Shown here: piece by piece, positions 51,572 to 60,517 of the stretch | Layout of the letters: every line of letters begins with the position of its first letter | Position numbering within the stretch: the stretch's first letter is position 1 | Assembly (NCBI RefSeq): GCF_023498005.1 | Contig: NZ_CP097289.1 | Coordinates: 6,076,001 to 6,140,000, forward strand | Direction of reading: 5' to 3' | Origin: Streptomyces durmitorensis | Lineage (GTDB): Bacteria; Actinomycetota; Actinomycetes; Streptomycetales; Streptomycetaceae | Length of the DNA: 64,000 nucleotides | Program-made: the position numbers and the translations under genes | The notes under the pieces: generated by a model | Database searches by the model: none | What the model saw: the letters and a program-made list of their open reading frames with translations, nothing else | Told to the model about the DNA's origin: nothing

Positions 51572-54165
51572 ACCCACGTCCGAGGGCGGAAACGGTTGGC
51601 CCGTTCCACCAGTTCGATCCTTTCCTCGCCACCCTGTGCGAGCCGGGCAAGCGTGCGGTACGAGCGCTCCAGGCCGAACCGGAGGCCGCGCTCGTCCAGC
51701 TCGCTGCCGAGCAGCACGGTCCGCGAGCCGCCCGCCGGTGCAGCGGGTGCTGCCGGTGGAGCGGCGGCGTGACCTGAGTGCCTACCGGAGAGTACCCAGT
51801 CCAACGCGGTGCCGAGGACCTCGGTGGAGAGCCGCTCACGGCGCACGGCGTCCAGGCCGAAGCCCGCGAGGGCGTCCACCTGCCCCGCCGCCGCCGTCAG
51901 GTCGTCGAGGAAAAGGGCGCCGGGTGACGGCGTGGTGGCCAACGTCATACGGTGGCGCAGCCTCGCCCGCACCGCTGCCACGCGGGCCGCGGTGTAGTGG
52001 ATCGAGGCCTCGGGGACCGACTCCAGGGTCTGCACGGCACCGCGCCGGTCGTCCGCGGCGAGCTGCACGCGCGCCAGGCCGAACGCCGCGCTGACATAGC
52101 TCGGGTCGGTGGCCCATACGAGGCGGTAGTACTCGGCCGCGTTGTCCAGCTGCTCCAGGACCTCCGCGCAGACGCCCAGGGCCAGCTTGGGCGCGGGCTC
52201 GCCGGGGAACGCGTCGTACACGGCGTCGAAGGACAGCGCCGCGTTCTCGTGGTCACCGGTCGCGAGCGAGGCGACACCGCGGTACCAGACCACCCGCCAG
52301 TCGTCCGGATGCTGTATCTCAAGATCGGTCAACGCCTGTGCGGCCGAATCCAGTTCACCCATGGCGAGGCGGGCCCGCAGCCCGCGAAGCCGCAGCTCCA
52401 CGGAGTCGGAGGGCGCGGCCCGCAGGGCGGTGATCAGCTCGGCGGGCGCGGAAGCCATCAGGCCGGCGAGGAACCCGGCGTTCGGGTCGTTAGGGTCGAC
52501 GCGCGGCACCGGCAGGGCCAGCGCCGTCGCGGGGGCGTCGAGCGCGCGGACGATCCGGGCCGGCGGGGCGGCCGGGGGCACGGGCGGCGACGCGATCGCC
52601 GGAGTGCCGCCTGCCTGGCCGTTGCTCTCGCCCGCCGTCAGCGCGGGTCGGCCCTTGCGCCGCCCCTGGGGCAGTACGCGTACCCCGAACTGCGATACGT
52701 CGCCGGTCAGTTCGGCGAACAGCTCCGTGTCCGTGACCTTCACCTCGGGCCCGAACAGGGTGGAGAGCGCGGGGCGCGGCCGGCCCGTCTGGAGGGCCAC
52801 GACCTCCCTCAGGACGCCCGTGAGCTGCTCCGCCATCTCCTGCGCCGATGCGAACCTGCGGGCCGGGTCCGGGTCGGTGGCGCGCACGAGGAGGCGGTAG
52901 AAGGACTCGTACGTGCGGAAGACCTCGATGTTGTCGGGGTCCGGAAGGGAGTCCACGAAGACGTTCGTGTAGCCCTGGAAGTCGAAGGTGAGCACCGCGA
53001 GGGTGCGCGCCACCGTGTACAGGTCGGAGGCCACCGACGGGCCCAACTCGGCGACTTCGGGGCCCTGATAGCCGACCGTTCCATAGATGGCCGACTCGTC
53101 GTCGTCCATGCGGCGGACCGCGCCCATGTCGATCAGCTTGAGCTGGTCCTCGGTCTGGATGGCGTTGTCGACCTTGAAGTCGCAGTACAGGAGATTGCGG
53201 CTGTGCAGATGGCCGAGCGCCTCAAGCGCCTCGATGCCGAACGCGCAGGCCTGCTCGACGGGCAGCGGGTCGCGCTTGCCCTGCGCCGTGCGGCGTTCGT
53301 TGGCGATCTCCTTGAGGGACTTGCCGCCGACGTACTCCATGACGATGTAGCCGTCCATGGAGCCCGTGCGCTGGTCGAGGTGCTCGACGAAGTTGTAGAT
53401 GCGCACGATGTTGCTGTGCTCGATCTCGGCGAGGAAGCGGCGCTCGGAGATCGCGGCGGCCATCGCGTCCTGGTCGCCCGTGTCGAGCAGGCCCTTGAGG
53501 ACCACCCAGCGGTCGGAGACCGCGCGGTCGACGGCGAGATAGACCCAGCCGAGCCCGCCGTGCGCCAGACAGCCCACGACCTCGTACTGGCCGTGCACGA
53601 TGTCGCCCGTGTTCAGCTTCGGCACGAACGAGTACGGGTGGCCGCACTTGGTGCAGAACCCCTCGGTGCGCCCTGGCCGTTCACCGCGCGCTCGGCCCAC
53701 CGGCGCCCCGCAGTCGGAGCGCGAGCAGAAGCGCTTGCGCTCGGGGACCTCGGGGTTCTCCTGCACGGCCTGGCGGGGATCGGGGCGCGGCACCTCGGGC
53801 ACAAGCACCAGGCCCACGCCCAGCCTGCTGCGCGCCGACGAACCGGCCCCCGAGCCCGAGCTGCGCACCGAGACCGAGCGGGACGTCGTGCTGCCGGACA
53901 GCGAGCGCGAGAGCCGCCCCGACACCGAACGGCGCGAGGACTGGGACCTGGACGACGAGCGCGACGAGGCGCGCGAGCTGGACCGGGAGCTGCTGCTGCC
54001 CGACCCCTTGCCGCCGCCGGTGATGCCGGTCGGGGGCGAGGACACCATGCCGGTCGGCGAGACGACCGGGGCAAGGCCGCAGGTGTCGCAGTACAGCTCG
54101 CCGCCGCCCACGTCCTCGTACGACCCTGTGCATCCGGGTCGCTGGCACTTCCGCTGCTCGCTCAT
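51568..54165 (-). CDS. pknG: Serine/threonine protein kinase PknG
   Basis: 865 residues, soluble. The N-terminus has metal-binding Cys motifs (CQRPGCTG...CDTCG and FCSRSDCG...FCTKCG), as in PknG's rubredoxin-like region, separated by a Ser/Arg-rich stretch. The kinase domain has the Gly loop CLAHGGLGWVYLAV, Lys224 (VVLKG), catalytic Asp329 in YCDFKVDNA and DMG (LIDMGAVRR) in place of DFG. C-terminal TPR-like helices follow from about residue 590. This is the domain order of mycobacterial PknG. ATG 54165 follows GGAGGGG and overlaps the upstream gene (ATGA). PknG controls glutamate and central nitrogen metabolism through FHA proteins. Confidence 0.92.
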   Translation of the reverse strand: MSEQRKCQRPGCTGSYEDVGGGELYCDTCGLAPVVSPTGMVSSPPTGITGGGKGSGSSSSRSSSRASSRSSSRSQSSRRSVSGRLSRSLSGSTTSRSVSVRSSGSGAGSSARSRLGVGLVLVPEVPRPDPRQAVQENPEVPERKRFCSRSDCGAPVGRARGERPGRTEGFCTKCGHPYSFVPKLNTGDIVHGQYEVVGCLAHGGLGWVYLAVDRAVSDRWVVLKGLLDTGDQDAMAAAISERRFLAEIEHSNIVRIYNFVEHLDQRTGSMDGYIVMEYVGGKSLKEIANERRTAQGKRDPLPVEQACAFGIEALEALGHLHSRNLLYCDFKVDNAIQTEDQLKLIDMGAVRRMDDDESAIYGTVGYQGPEVAELGPSVASDLYTVARTLAVLTFDFQGYTNVFVDSLPDPDNIEVFRTYESFYRLLVRATDPDPARRFASAQEMAEQLTGVLREVVALQTGRPRPALSTLFGPEVKVTDTELFAELTGDVSQFGVRVLPQGRRKGRPALTAGESNGQAGGTPAIASPPVPPAAPPARIVRALDAPATALALPVPRVDPNDPNAGFLAGLMASAPAELITALRAAPSDSVELRLRGLRARLAMGELDSAAQALTDLEIQHPDDWRVVWYRGVASLATGDHENAALSFDAVYDAFPGEPAPKLALGVCAEVLEQLDNAAEYYRLVWATDPSYVSAAFGLARVQLAADDRRGAVQTLESVPEASIHYTAARVAAVRARLRHRMTLATTPSPGALFLDDLTAAAGQVDALAGFGLDAVRRERLSTEVLGTALDWVLSGRHSGHAAAPPAAPAAPAGGSRTVLLGSELDERGLRFGLERSYRTLARLAQGGEERIELVERANRFRPRTWV

Positions 54166-55481
54166 GCTTCCCCCCTCCGGTCGGTGGGACCGCCCTGTTG
54201 CGGCACCCGCGGCGCAAGGACTTCTGCGGCCGCCTGCTGATAACGAAGCACCGCCTGTTCGGCGACGCGCAGATCGCAGGGAGCGCTCCACAGCATCCGT
54301 CGCGCCGCGTCGTACTTCTCGACCAGGAGCGGGTCCTCCGCGTGGCCGAGCCGGGCGACCTTCGCCTTGTACGCGTCCAGACGGCCGCGCAGCTCCGCGC
54401 GTATCGCCAGGGGCTGGGTGACCGCGGTCAACGACTCGCGGGCGCGCATCAGTTCGTCCTCGGCCTTCTCCTCCAGGGACTCAAGGAGCGGGGAGAGCCG
54501 GTGCCACTGGGCGTGCCTGCGGTAGTCGGAGGCCATGGCCAGCTGTTCCTGCAACGCGGTCGAAGGACCGCTGACGGCGGGCACTTCGGAAGCGGCGATC
54601 TTGGCGAGGACCTCGCCGCGCGCGGAGCGTGCCTCGGCGAGGGTGCGGTCGGCGCGCGAGAGCACGTCACGCAGCCTGCCCAGGCGCAGCTCCGCGTCCT
54701 GCCGGACGGTGAGCACCGCGTCGATCTCACGGCGTACGTCCTCCAGGGCGCGGGCCTCGCGGTCGTACCGCTCGGTGTGCGGACGGCCGCCGCCGGGGGC
54801 CGAACTGCCCGGTGCGGGCTGCCAGAAGGCCAGCGGATCGGAGATCACCTGCTCGCGAAGGCGCGTCAGCTCCGCCGTGATCCGCTCCAGGTCGTCGCCC
54901 GCGGGGTGCTCGCCGGGGCGTACGCCCACGGAGTGCGCGAGCTGGCGGGTGCGGTGCAGTTCGGCGGCCAGGAGGTCTATGCGGGCGGGCAGCGCGGACC
55001 AGACCGCGTCGGCGGCCACGACCATGTCGAGCGAGTGCGCGTACAGGTCGTTCATCCGTGCGACGAGTTCGATGAGCGTGAAGCGTTCGGTGAGCTTGGC
55101 CGGGCCGGTGATCGAGGCCGACGGTGCGGGGGCGGCGCCGCCGGCGACAGTGACGCTCTCACCGCGAAGCAGCTCGGTCAGCTCCACCAGGTCGTCCCTG
55201 CCCGGCCAGCGTCTGCGGGCCCGTGTCTCGTGCGCCGTGCGCAGGGCGGCGGCGTACGCGTCGAAGTACGCCCACAGGAGGGTGATCTGCTGCTCGGTGG
55301 ACTGCCAGCGCTCCTGTGTGGTGCCGGTGAGACCGGCGCCTTCGAGGAGTCGGCGGCCCGCATGATCCTGAAGGGCGAGGAGCGAGGTCTCGATCGCCTC
55401 GTGCTCGGCGTCGAGCCGCGCCAGCGCACGGTCCACCTCGTCCCGGTCCATCACAGGACCGGGGGGTCCCGCGACGCTCAT
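54162..55481 (-). CDS. Long coiled-coil protein of the PknG operon
   Basis: 439 residues, almost entirely helical. DEVDRALARLDAEHEAIETS is near the N-terminus, followed by charged heptad-like stretches (RTLAEARSARGEVLAKIAAS and LARLGHAEDPLLVEKYDAAR). No membrane helix or catalytic motif. ATG 55481 has GGAGAGG upstream. It is coupled to pknG by an ATGA overlap. Possibly a scaffold linking the membrane proteins GlnX/GlnH to PknG; it has no counterpart that I know in the mycobacterial three-gene cluster. Confidence 0.8.
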   Translation of the reverse strand: MSVAGPPGPVMDRDEVDRALARLDAEHEAIETSLLALQDHAGRRLLEGAGLTGTTQERWQSTEQQITLLWAYFDAYAAALRTAHETRARRRWPGRDDLVELTELLRGESVTVAGGAAPAPSASITGPAKLTERFTLIELVARMNDLYAHSLDMVVAADAVWSALPARIDLLAAELHRTRQLAHSVGVRPGEHPAGDDLERITAELTRLREQVISDPLAFWQPAPGSSAPGGGRPHTERYDREARALEDVRREIDAVLTVRQDAELRLGRLRDVLSRADRTLAEARSARGEVLAKIAASEVPAVSGPSTALQEQLAMASDYRRHAQWHRLSPLLESLEEKAEDELMRARESLTAVTQPLAIRAELRGRLDAYKAKVARLGHAEDPLLVEKYDAARRMLWSAPCDLRVAEQAVLRYQQAAAEVLAPRVPQQGGPTDRRGEA

Positions 55482-55520
55482 CGATCACCTCTCCGCTCTG
55501 CGTTGCTGTGCACGTCCGGC

Positions 55521-56531
55521 TCAGTCGCTGTACTTCGGTGCGGGCGGTCCCGCCGATTCGCCGAGTGCCGGCTTCAGCCACTTGTCGTAACTCTTCTGCC
55601 AGCCGCTCTTGCGGTAGTCCTCAAGGACTTGGTTGACCCGGCGCACCAGGTCGTCCTCGCCCTTCTCCGGCTTCTTCATCGCCACGCCGTAGTACTCGGT
55701 GTTGAGCGGCGCGTCGCCCTTGAGTTCGACCGTCGGGTCCTGCGCGGCCTGGCTCGCGGCGAGCGCGCTGTCGGTCACGACGGCGTCCACCTCGCCGAGC
55801 TGGAGCCTTACCAGGCAGTCGAGTTGGTTGGGGACCGTGGTCCCGATGTCGGCATCGAGGCCCTTCTTCTTGAGCTCGCCCAGCTTGGTGAGCGCGGTGG
55901 AACCCTTCGCGGAGCAGACCTTCTTGCCGTCCAGTGTGTCGTCGAACCCGGTGATCTTCGACGACTTGGGGGCGAGGACCTGCTGGCCCGTCTTGAAGTA
56001 GGCGGTGGAGAAGGAGACGTCCTTCTCGCGCTCGCAGGTGATCGTCATGGTCCGTACGACCATGTCGACCTGGCCGGTCTGTATCGCCTTGACGCGCTGG
56101 TTGGTGGGGATGGCGCGGAAGAGCACGGCGTCGCGGTCGCCGAGGAGCTCCTCGGCGATCTTGTGCGCGAGGTCGATGTCGAAGCCTTCGAGCGTCGCCG
56201 TCGCCTTGTTCGGGTCGCGATATCCCCAGCGGTAGCTGTTCTGGTCGACGCCGACGATGAGCTTCTTGACCTTGCGGTCGCGGATGGCCTCGATCGTCGG
56301 GCCGTCCTTGTCGTCGGGGGAGAGGCTCTCCTCCGGGCTCTCGCACTCCTCGGCGCGCGCGGGAGCGCCCTTGGCGGAAGCCGGGGACGCCTGGTCCGCG
56401 CCCTTGTCGGACCTGACCGCGCTGCCGGCCTCCGGCAGCACCAGCATGAGGGAGCCTGTGAGCGCGCAGGCCACCGCCATGGCGGCAGCTCCGCCCCAGC
56501 CGCGCAGCCTCGCCAGTCCTTGCGTACGCAT
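55521..56531 (-). CDS. glnH: Extracellular glutamate-binding protein GlnH-like
   Basis: 336 residues. A long N-terminal hydrophobic segment (AAAMAVACALTGSLMLVLPE, residues about 15-34) serves as signal or anchor, and no lipobox Cys is visible. A type-II periplasmic binding fold follows, with KKLIVGVDQNSYRWGYRDPN, LEGFDIDLAHKIAEELLG, DMVVRTMTITCEREKDVSFS and KSYDKWLKPAL. In actinobacteria GlnH binds glutamate/aspartate outside and signals through GlnX to PknG. ATG 56531 follows a GGGGGCGAG stretch; the gene begins 17 bp after glnX. Confidence 0.88.
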   Translation of the reverse strand: MRTQGLARLRGWGGAAAMAVACALTGSLMLVLPEAGSAVRSDKGADQASPASAKGAPARAEECESPEESLSPDDKDGPTIEAIRDRKVKKLIVGVDQNSYRWGYRDPNKATATLEGFDIDLAHKIAEELLGDRDAVLFRAIPTNQRVKAIQTGQVDMVVRTMTITCEREKDVSFSTAYFKTGQQVLAPKSSKITGFDDTLDGKKVCSAKGSTALTKLGELKKKGLDADIGTTVPNQLDCLVRLQLGEVDAVVTDSALAASQAAQDPTVELKGDAPLNTEYYGVAMKKPEKGEDDLVRRVNQVLEDYRKSGWQKSYDKWLKPALGESAGPPAPKYSD

Positions 56532-56548
56532 CGTCCGCTCGCCCCCTC

Positions 56549-58039
56549 TCACCTGTACTCCGACAGCCTGCGCCCGACGCCGAGCACGGCACCGGCGGCG
56601 GCGAGCACCGCGAGCACGGCGGCGCCCACCGGGAGCCCGGACATCGCTCCCTTGCCGTCCTTGGCCGCCTGCTCGAATTCGTTCCGCTCGTGCGTCAGCG
56701 CGACTTCGAGCGCCTTGTCCACGTTGTCGAAGCACTCGCCGGTGGGTTCGTCGTCCTTGTCGCCGACGACCTTGGCGAGCGCTCCCTTGTAGTCGCCCGC
56801 GTCGTCGCTGTCCCGCGCGGTCTTGTGGCGGTCCTTCCAGACCCCCACGTTCTTCGCGGCCTCCTCGACGGGGTTCTTGCCCGCGGCGTTGTCGGCCACG
56901 TCCACGGCCTCGCCGAGCAGCCCGCTGTCCGCGCTGCCGAGCTGCTTCATCTGCGCCTGGTAGGCGACGTCGAACTTGTCCTTGATGTCCTTCTTCGCGC
57001 CGACCTCGACGGTCTCGGCGCCGCGGCTGACCAGCGTGAGGTTCTCGTTGCTGCGGGCCTTCAGCGAGCTGATGCGGGCGTCGTTCAGGACGTTCAGGGA
57101 CTTCACGCCGTGGTCGTACGAGTCGCCGAGGCCCGAGCGCGCGAAGCTGTGCCCGCCGACCAGCCAGAGCAGCACGATCGCGGACGCGGCGGTGGCGGCG
57201 ACCAGGCCGTGGTTCAACACGCGGTTCGTCCGGCGGTAGTTGCGGCGCTGGGCCCAGAACAGGGCGCCGAGCGTGAGCAGGCCGAGGGCGATGGCGAACC
57301 AGGGATACGGCTTCGCGTCCTCGTAGTCCGCGTTCAGCCGCTGCTTCTCCACGGTGTAGAGCTGCTCGGCGGCCGGGAGCATCTGGGTCTGCATCTTGTC
57401 GTTCGCGTACCGCAGATAGGCGCCGCCCAGCGGGAGGCCCTGGCGGTTGCTCGCGCGGGCCCGCTCGATCAGGCCGGTGTACTCCGGGAGCAGCTTGTTC
57501 AGCTTGCTGACCGAGTCGGCGGCCGATGAGCCCGAGCCCGCGTTCGACGCGGCGTTCGCCAGCTTCTCGGAGGCCCGCTCGATGTCGTCCTTGTACCGCT
57601 TGCGCACGTCGGCCGGTTCCTGGCCGCCCGCGAGGAAGCCGCTGGACGCGGCGGTGTTGGCGTCGGCGAGGGAGCGGTAGATGGCCGCCGCGTCGTCGCT
57701 CAGCGGCTGGCTGCGGTTCAGGACGCTGTTCGCGGCGTCCGAACGCTCCGACATCTGCCAGGTGGTGACCGCGCCGAACGCGATGACGAGCAGCGCGAGG
57801 ACGGCGCCGATGATCCGCAGCTTGCCGGGCTCCGTGGTCGCCGCAGCGCGCAGCCGGTCGCGGCCCTCGACCCAGGCGGGGCGGCGGGGCGGTGCGCTCT
57901 GCACGGTCTGCGCGGGTGCCGCGGAGCCGTGTCCTGCCTGAGGCGGGACGGTGGGCATCGTCGGCGCTGCCTGTCCCGGCGGCGCGGCGCTGCCGCTTGG
58001 CGGGTATGTCACCTCGACCTCGACCTCCCCCTTGGTCAT
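56549..58039 (-). CDS. glnX: GlnX-like transmembrane signalling protein
   Basis: 496 residues. A disordered Pro/Ala cytoplasmic N-terminus precedes helix 1 (IIGAVLALLVIAFGAVTTWQ, about 75-95), a helical extracellular domain (AAAIYRSLADANTAASSGFL), two helices around 260-310 (FAIALGLLTLGALFWA; ASAIVLLWLVGG), a second helical extracellular domain and a last helix near the C-terminus. This four-helix layout with helical sensor domains matches GlnX, which couples GlnH to PknG. It is the first gene of the seven-gene minus-strand operon. The promoter must lie in 58040-58150. Confidence 0.82.
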   Translation of the reverse strand: MTKGEVEVEVTYPPSGSAAPPGQAAPTMPTVPPQAGHGSAAPAQTVQSAPPRRPAWVEGRDRLRAAATTEPGKLRIIGAVLALLVIAFGAVTTWQMSERSDAANSVLNRSQPLSDDAAAIYRSLADANTAASSGFLAGGQEPADVRKRYKDDIERASEKLANAASNAGSGSSAADSVSKLNKLLPEYTGLIERARASNRQGLPLGGAYLRYANDKMQTQMLPAAEQLYTVEKQRLNADYEDAKPYPWFAIALGLLTLGALFWAQRRNYRRTNRVLNHGLVAATAASAIVLLWLVGGHSFARSGLGDSYDHGVKSLNVLNDARISSLKARSNENLTLVSRGAETVEVGAKKDIKDKFDVAYQAQMKQLGSADSGLLGEAVDVADNAAGKNPVEEAAKNVGVWKDRHKTARDSDDAGDYKGALAKVVGDKDDEPTGECFDNVDKALEVALTHERNEFEQAAKDGKGAMSGLPVGAAVLAVLAAAGAVLGVGRRLSEYR

Positions 58040-58151
58040 CGGACGTTCACTTCCGCCCGGCGTGCGCGGTGCGGGAAGAAGTGCACGGGCGCAAGTATCG
58101 CCGCAGGGAGTGACATCCGCACAGGCATTGACTGGATCTTGTTCTGATCAT

Positions 58152-58178
58152 CGTGTCCGGACCCCCTGTCCGGACACG
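58152..58178 (-). terminator. Perfect 11-bp hairpin after the csn operon
   Basis: CGTGTCCGGAC (58152-58162) and GTCCGGACACG (58168-58178) pair exactly around CCCCT. It lies 82 bases past the csnK stop and about 110 bases before the glnX start. It probably terminates the csn operon. Being palindromic, it could alternatively be an operator of glnX. Confidence 0.6.
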
Positions 58179-58260
58179 CGAAGATCGCACACCACCCCTT
58201 CCCTTCAATACGCGATTCAGTGCGGTTCGGTTCCCTGCCGGGCCGATGAACCGAGCTGCT

Positions 58261-59241
58261 TCAGACCCCCACGCCACCCTCGTACTGCCCCCGCACGCGC
58301 GCGTGCACCTCGGTGGGCGCCCCCACCTGGTCGAGGCCGAGCAGCGCGGCGCCGAGCACGGGACGGGCGACGACCACGCGGGCCACCGCCTTGGGCGCCC
58401 GGTCGGCGAGCAACGCCCGGATGCGGTCGTCCAGTTGCGGATGGCGCGCGGCCAGGACGCTGCCGCCGAGCAGTACGGGCGTCTCCTCGCCGAGCAGGTC
58501 CAGGCGGTCCAGGGCCACGGTCGACATGGCGACGACCTCGTCGGCCATCCGGTCCACCAGGGAGCGCGCCACCGCGTCGCCCGCCGCCGCCGTGGCGAAG
58601 AGCACCGGCGTCAGCTCGTGCCGCCGCACGGGGGCGATGGCGCCCAGGTGCAGCGCCTCGATCAGCGCGTACATGGAGGGCAGGCCGAAGTGCGCGGGCA
58701 GCGCCTCGCGCAGTGCGGTCGCGTCGCCGCGGCCGTCCTCGGCCCGCGCCGCGTGCCAGAGCGCCTCCTCGGCGAGGCCGCCCCCGCCGCCCCAGTCGCC
58801 GGAGATCCGGCCGATGGCGGGGAAGCGCGCGGTACGCCCGTCGGGCAGCATGCCCACACAGTTGATGCCCGCGCCGCACACCACGGCGACGCCCCGCGGC
58901 TCGGCGTCCTCCAGGAGTCCGGCCCGCAGTATGGCGAAGGTGTCGTTGCGCACGTCGACCGAAGGCCCCCACGCGCGCCTGCGCAGGGCGGCGGCCAACT
59001 CCCGCTCCTCGACGGGCAGATCGGCGTTGGCGAGGCACGCGGACACATGGCCCACGGAGTCGACGCCCGCCTCGGCCAGGGCCCGCGTCACCGCCTCCTC
59101 CAGGATGTCCACCGCGGTCTCGACGCCGACCTGGGGCGGCTGGAACCCGCCGCCGCGTGCCGAGCCGACGACCTCGCCGTCGGCCGCGACCACCGCGACG
59201 TCGGTCTTGCTGTTGCCCGCGTCGATCGCGAGCACGCTCAT
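58261..59241 (-). CDS. csnK: BadF/NagK-type sugar kinase (CsnK-like)
   Basis: 326 residues of the ASKHA fold. Phosphate 1 motif LAIDAGNSKTDVAVV, phosphate 2 CGAGINCVGM, and GRISGDWGGGGGLAEEA, typical of N-acetylglucosamine/glucosamine kinases of the BadF/BadG group. ATG 59241 starts two bases after the csnH stop. In the csnR-csnK operon of Streptomyces coelicolor, as I remember it, this last gene encodes a kinase for the imported chitosan-derived sugar. Glucosamine is the expected substrate. Confidence 0.85.
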   Translation of the reverse strand: MSVLAIDAGNSKTDVAVVAADGEVVGSARGGGFQPPQVGVETAVDILEEAVTRALAEAGVDSVGHVSACLANADLPVEERELAAALRRRAWGPSVDVRNDTFAILRAGLLEDAEPRGVAVVCGAGINCVGMLPDGRTARFPAIGRISGDWGGGGGLAEEALWHAARAEDGRGDATALREALPAHFGLPSMYALIEALHLGAIAPVRRHELTPVLFATAAAGDAVARSLVDRMADEVVAMSTVALDRLDLLGEETPVLLGGSVLAARHPQLDDRIRALLADRAPKAVARVVVARPVLGAALLGLDQVGAPTEVHARVRGQYEGGVGV

Positions 59242-59243
59242 GC

Positions 59244-60509
59244 CTACGCCCACGCCAGGTGCTCCCGGTTGTGCGCGATCAGCCGGTCGGTGAGCGCTTC
59301 CGCGTACGCGTACTGGCCGACCAGCGGGTGGGCGAGCAGCGCCTTGAAGACCCGCTCCCGGCCGCCGTGCAGGGCCGCCTGGAGGGCCAGGTCCTCGTAC
59401 CCGGTGACGTTCGCGATCAGCCCGGCGTACAGCGGGTCCAGCTTCGGCACGGCAAGGGGCTTGGCGCCCTTGCCGTCGACCGTGGCCTGCACCTCGATGA
59501 CGGCGTCGTCCGGCAGGAACGGCAGCGTGCCGTTGTTGACGGTGTTCACCACCTGGTAGGGGCTGCCGCCGTTGCCGAGCAGCGATGCCGCCAGGTCCAC
59601 GGCCGCCTCCGAGTAGAAGGCGCCGCCGCGCTTGGCGAGCAGCTCCGGCTTCTCGTCCAGCGTCGGGTCGCCGTACATCTCCAGCAACTCGCGCTCCATC
59701 TGGGCCACTTCGGCGGCGCGCGACGGCTTGGTCCGCAGCTCCTCGACCACGGCGTCGTGCTGGTAGAAGTAGCGCAGGTAGTACGAGGGCACGACGCCGA
59801 GCCGGTCGACGATCCCGCGCGGCATGCGCAGGTCCGCGGCGACCGCGTCCCCGTGCTCGGCGAGCAGCTTGGGCAGGATGTCGTCGCCGCCGGGCCCTCC
59901 GAGACGTACGCCCGTCTCCCACGTCAGGTGATTGAGCCCCACGTGGTCGAGGTGCACCTCGCCCGGCGCGACGTCGAGCAGCTTGGCGAACTTCCGCTGG
60001 AAGCCGATCGCCACGTTGCACAGGCCGACGGCCTTGTGCCCGGCCTGGAGCAGCGCCCGGGTGACGATGCCCACCGGGTTGGTGAAGTCGATGATCCAGG
60101 CGTTCGGGTTCGTGCGCCGTACGCGCTCGGCGATGTCCAGGACGACGGGCACGGTGCGCAGTGCCTTCGCCAGGCCGCCCGCGCCGGTGGTCTCCTGGCC
60201 GACGCAGCCGCACTCCAGGGGCCATGTCTCGTCCTGCTGCCTGGCCGCCTGCCCGCCGACGCGCAGCTGGAGCAGGACCGCGTCGGCGTCCGCGACGCCC
60301 GCGTCCACGTCGGACGTGGTGACGATGCGGCCGGGGTGCCCCTGCTTGGCGAAGATGCGCCGTGCGAGCCCGCCGACGAGTTCGAGACGGTCGGCGGCCG
60401 GGTCGACGAGGACGAGTTCCTCGATCGGCAGGCTGTCCCTCAACCGTGCCAATCCGTCGATGAGTTCGGGTGTGTAGGTCGACCCTCCGCCGACCACTGC
60501 GAGCTTCAT
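59244..60509 (-). CDS. csnH: Family 4 glycoside hydrolase (CsnH-like)
   Basis: 421 residues. NAD-binding KLAVVGGGSTYTPELIDGLA at the N-terminus, then QLRVGGQAARQQDETWPLE, DFTNPVGIVTRAL and VGLCNVAIG, whose Cys is one of the metal ligands, and NHLTW. GH4 enzymes cleave glycosides through an NAD+- and Mn2+-dependent redox mechanism. The substrate is normally a phosphorylated or N-modified disaccharide; here a chitosan oligosaccharide fits the context. ATG 60509, 8 bp downstream of the permease gene. Confidence 0.88.
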   Translation of the reverse strand: MKLAVVGGGSTYTPELIDGLARLRDSLPIEELVLVDPAADRLELVGGLARRIFAKQGHPGRIVTTSDVDAGVADADAVLLQLRVGGQAARQQDETWPLECGCVGQETTGAGGLAKALRTVPVVLDIAERVRRTNPNAWIIDFTNPVGIVTRALLQAGHKAVGLCNVAIGFQRKFAKLLDVAPGEVHLDHVGLNHLTWETGVRLGGPGGDDILPKLLAEHGDAVAADLRMPRGIVDRLGVVPSYYLRYFYQHDAVVEELRTKPSRAAEVAQMERELLEMYGDPTLDEKPELLAKRGGAFYSEAAVDLAASLLGNGGSPYQVVNTVNNGTLPFLPDDAVIEVQATVDGKGAKPLAVPKLDPLYAGLIANVTGYEDLALQAALHGGRERVFKALLAHPLVGQYAYAEALTDRLIAHNREHLAWA

Positions 60510-60517
60510 ATCGGTTC

